DNA from: Halolactibacillus halophilus
GTDB taxonomy: Bacteria > Bacillota > Bacilli > Bacillales > Amphibacillaceae
Direction of reading: 5' to 3'
Assembly (NCBI RefSeq): GCF_900115605.1
Contig: NZ_FOXC01000012.1
Span: 1-64,000 of the forward strand
DNA length: 64,000 bases
Position 1 is the stretch's first letter; each line of letters begins with the position of its first letter. Below the pieces are notes generated by a model, which worked only from the letters and a program-made list of their open reading frames with translations, was not told the origin of the DNA and made no database searches. Below are positions 62,505-64,000 of the stretch, in pieces. Made by a program: the position numbers and the translations under genes.

Positions 62505-63898
62505 GATGATGCCTCCTTTATATCTTGATAGCGCATAAGCGCGCGTTCTCTTGCTGCTTTATGGTCAACAAGTGGCTCTTTATAGTCTTTTCCTAACACA
62601 ACACCGCCTCGTTTCAACTCAGTTTCACTTGCTTCAAATGGACGAAACAGTGCGGGTCCAGAAAGCTGTCTTAATTCTGGCACGTATCGTTTAATATACT
62701 CCCCCTCCGGGTCAAACTTTTCAGCTTGAGTGATTGGATTAAAAATTCTAAAATACGGTGATGCATCAAAGCCAGACCCCATTACCCATTGCCAACCAAG
62801 TGCATTATTTTGCCGGTCATGGTCAAGTAACGTCTCTTCAAAATATTGAAGTCCAATCCGCCAGTCAACAAGTAAGTGCTTGACTAAAAATGAGGCAACC
62901 ACCATTCTGACCCGATTATGCATATACCCTGTTTCATACAATTCACGCATCCCTGCATCCACCAGTGGATAACCGGTTTGCCCTTGTTTCCATCGTTCAA
63001 TATCTGTCTCATTATTCTCCCAGTTAAATCGATCAAATTCTTCTCGCATCGCTTTTTTTTCTGCTTCTTTATGTTGATAAAGCTGTTGATAACTAAAATC
63101 TCGCCACATTAGCTGACGAATAAACGCTTCTTTTTCACTATCCATGCCTGGACCTGCCTCGTCATACGCCATTACGGCTTGGTAGATGACCCGCGGACTA
63201 ATAGCACCGACAGCTAAATAAACGGATAAACGAGAGGTATCCTTTCGTGCCGGACGGTCGCGCCTTTTTGAGTAATGACTGAGAGCATCATGTAAAAATG
63301 ACTCAAGTTGTTTGAGAGCTGCCTGTTCACCTGGGATGAAGTGTTTGAGTAGTTTTTTAAACCATGCGGGTTCATCAATCGAAATGTCACTCGACTCAAT
63401 AGCTAAACCCGAAAAATCCGTCGGCTTTTTAACAGGTTGAATCAACTTTTCTTGTCTTAGTGCTTTATAAAACGGTGTAAAGACTTTATAATACTCCCCC
63501 TTACCTGTTAAAACCGTCCCCGGTTTTGCTAACACATCACTATCAAATCGTTTAACAACAATTCCTTTACTTTCAAGTACTTCAATCAGATTGTCTTCTT
63601 GTTCAATCTCATCCTGTAAATAGGACCGGTTAAAGTATACCGCATCCATATCATATTGGTCACACCAAGCTGTTACTTGATCAACAACAGGCGCATCACC
63701 CAAGAGAAACGGTACGCCTTCGTCATTCAATGACTGCTTTACATCAACGACGTGAGCCATTTCCCAGTAGTCATGAGCGGAAGTGAGCGTATCTTCTTTT
63801 ATGTACCCACCGGCAATCTCACCATCACGTGTGGCTTCTGTGAGCGCTGGATGGTCAAGCAGCCGGAAGTCTCGCCTAAATAAAACAAGGGTGCGCAT
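62501..63898 (-). CDS. phrB: Deoxyribodipyrimidine photolyase (CPD class I)
   Basis: A 465-residue flavoprotein that repairs UV pyrimidine dimers with blue light. The N-terminal alpha/beta antenna domain is LVLFRRDFRLLDHPAL. The FAD domain carries RRDRPARKDTSRLSVYLAVGAISPR, QLMWRDFSYQ, GYPLVDAGMRELYETGYMHNRVRMVVASFLVKHLLVDW and NNALGWQWVMGSGFDASPYFRIFNP. All expected motifs are present at normal length. The start follows AAAGGAGG. Confidence 0.96.
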   Translation of the reverse strand: MRTLVLFRRDFRLLDHPALTEATRDGEIAGGYIKEDTLTSAHDYWEMAHVVDVKQSLNDEGVPFLLGDAPVVDQVTAWCDQYDMDAVYFNRSYLQDEIEQEDNLIEVLESKGIVVKRFDSDVLAKPGTVLTGKGEYYKVFTPFYKALRQEKLIQPVKKPTDFSGLAIESSDISIDEPAWFKKLLKHFIPGEQAALKQLESFLHDALSHYSKRRDRPARKDTSRLSVYLAVGAISPRVIYQAVMAYDEAGPGMDSEKEAFIRQLMWRDFSYQQLYQHKEAEKKAMREEFDRFNWENNETDIERWKQGQTGYPLVDAGMRELYETGYMHNRVRMVVASFLVKHLLVDWRIGLQYFEETLLDHDRQNNALGWQWVMGSGFDASPYFRIFNPITQAEKFDPEGEYIKRYVPELRQLSGPALFRPFEASETELKRGGVVLGKDYKEPLVDHKAARERALMRYQDIKEASS

Positions 63899-64000
63899 AA
63901 TCCAAACCTCCTTTATATTACTTATTATCTTTACCCTATTTTAAACGTAAAAAAACAAAAAAAGAAGCAACCACCTAAGTGGCTACCTCTTATTGTAGAA

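Overview
The window looks like chromosome from a low-GC, Gram-positive, fermentative member of the Bacillaceae. Strong Shine-Dalgarno sites, TPP and purine riboswitches, CcpA-type sites and several PTS operons point that way, as do relatives of Bacillus YkrA, YpjP, YneR, RidA/YabJ, AraR, HelD and AlaT/AlaR. A marine or alkaliphilic lactic-type genus such as Halolactibacillus or Amphibacillus is my guess, but the sequence alone does not fix the genus. No rRNA or tRNA gene was seen.

Layout. 1-795: the 3' part of a TnpB-like IS605-family gene and its right end. 1-3.5 kb: a small membrane protein and an adenine deaminase under a guanine-class purine riboswitch. 3.5-6.6 kb: a HAD phosphatase, a TPP-riboswitch-controlled thiamine transporter subunit (thiW) and a CNNM/CorC-type membrane protein. 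6.9-9.7 kb: a MurR/RpiR-family regulator with nagA and nagB. 9.7-16.8 kb: housekeeping and accessory genes (aldo/keto reductase, HelD, MFS, RidA, YjbQ, AraR). 16.8-29.1 kb: a complete type III-A CRISPR-Cas locus. 29.3-33.6 kb: argCJBD with ArgR boxes. 33.8-41.5 kb: a lactose/cellobiose/chitobiose-family PTS locus with a GH4 glycosidase, a ChbG-like deacetylase, a MupG-like hydrolase and a GntR/UTRA regulator. 41.6-45.3 kb: FAH-family protein, OsmC, split threonine/serine exporter and MFS. 45.4-55.9 kb: thioredoxin-like protein, orphan LuxR regulator, HesB-like protein, SulP/TetR pair, fhs, alaT/alaR, DUF1836, hemolysin III and MscS. 56-60 kb: treP-treA-treR with a well-resolved promoter, operators and cre. 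60.3-63.9 kb: two hypothetical proteins, a DnaA-box-rich intergenic region, a TspO-like protein and a photolyase.

The CRISPR locus is the centre of interest. It is transcribed on the minus strand as cas6, cas10/csm1, csm2, csm3, csm4, csm5, two tandem csm6 paralogues, cas1 and cas2, followed by the array: 21 repeats of 36 bp and 20 spacers. Cas10 keeps both its HD and GGDD motifs, Csm3 keeps its catalytic Asp and both Csm6 proteins keep CARF and HEPN motifs, so RNA cleavage, DNase and cyclic-oligoadenylate signalling all look intact. Two spacers are diverged copies of one protospacer. The differences are conservative in a predicted coding frame, which suggests repeated encounters with related phages. 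Cas1 and Cas2 look more like type II than typical type III proteins.

The sugar loci fit together. The PTS locus has the parts of a chitobiose (chb) system, and nagA/nagB would take the resulting GlcNAc-6-phosphate to fructose-6-phosphate.
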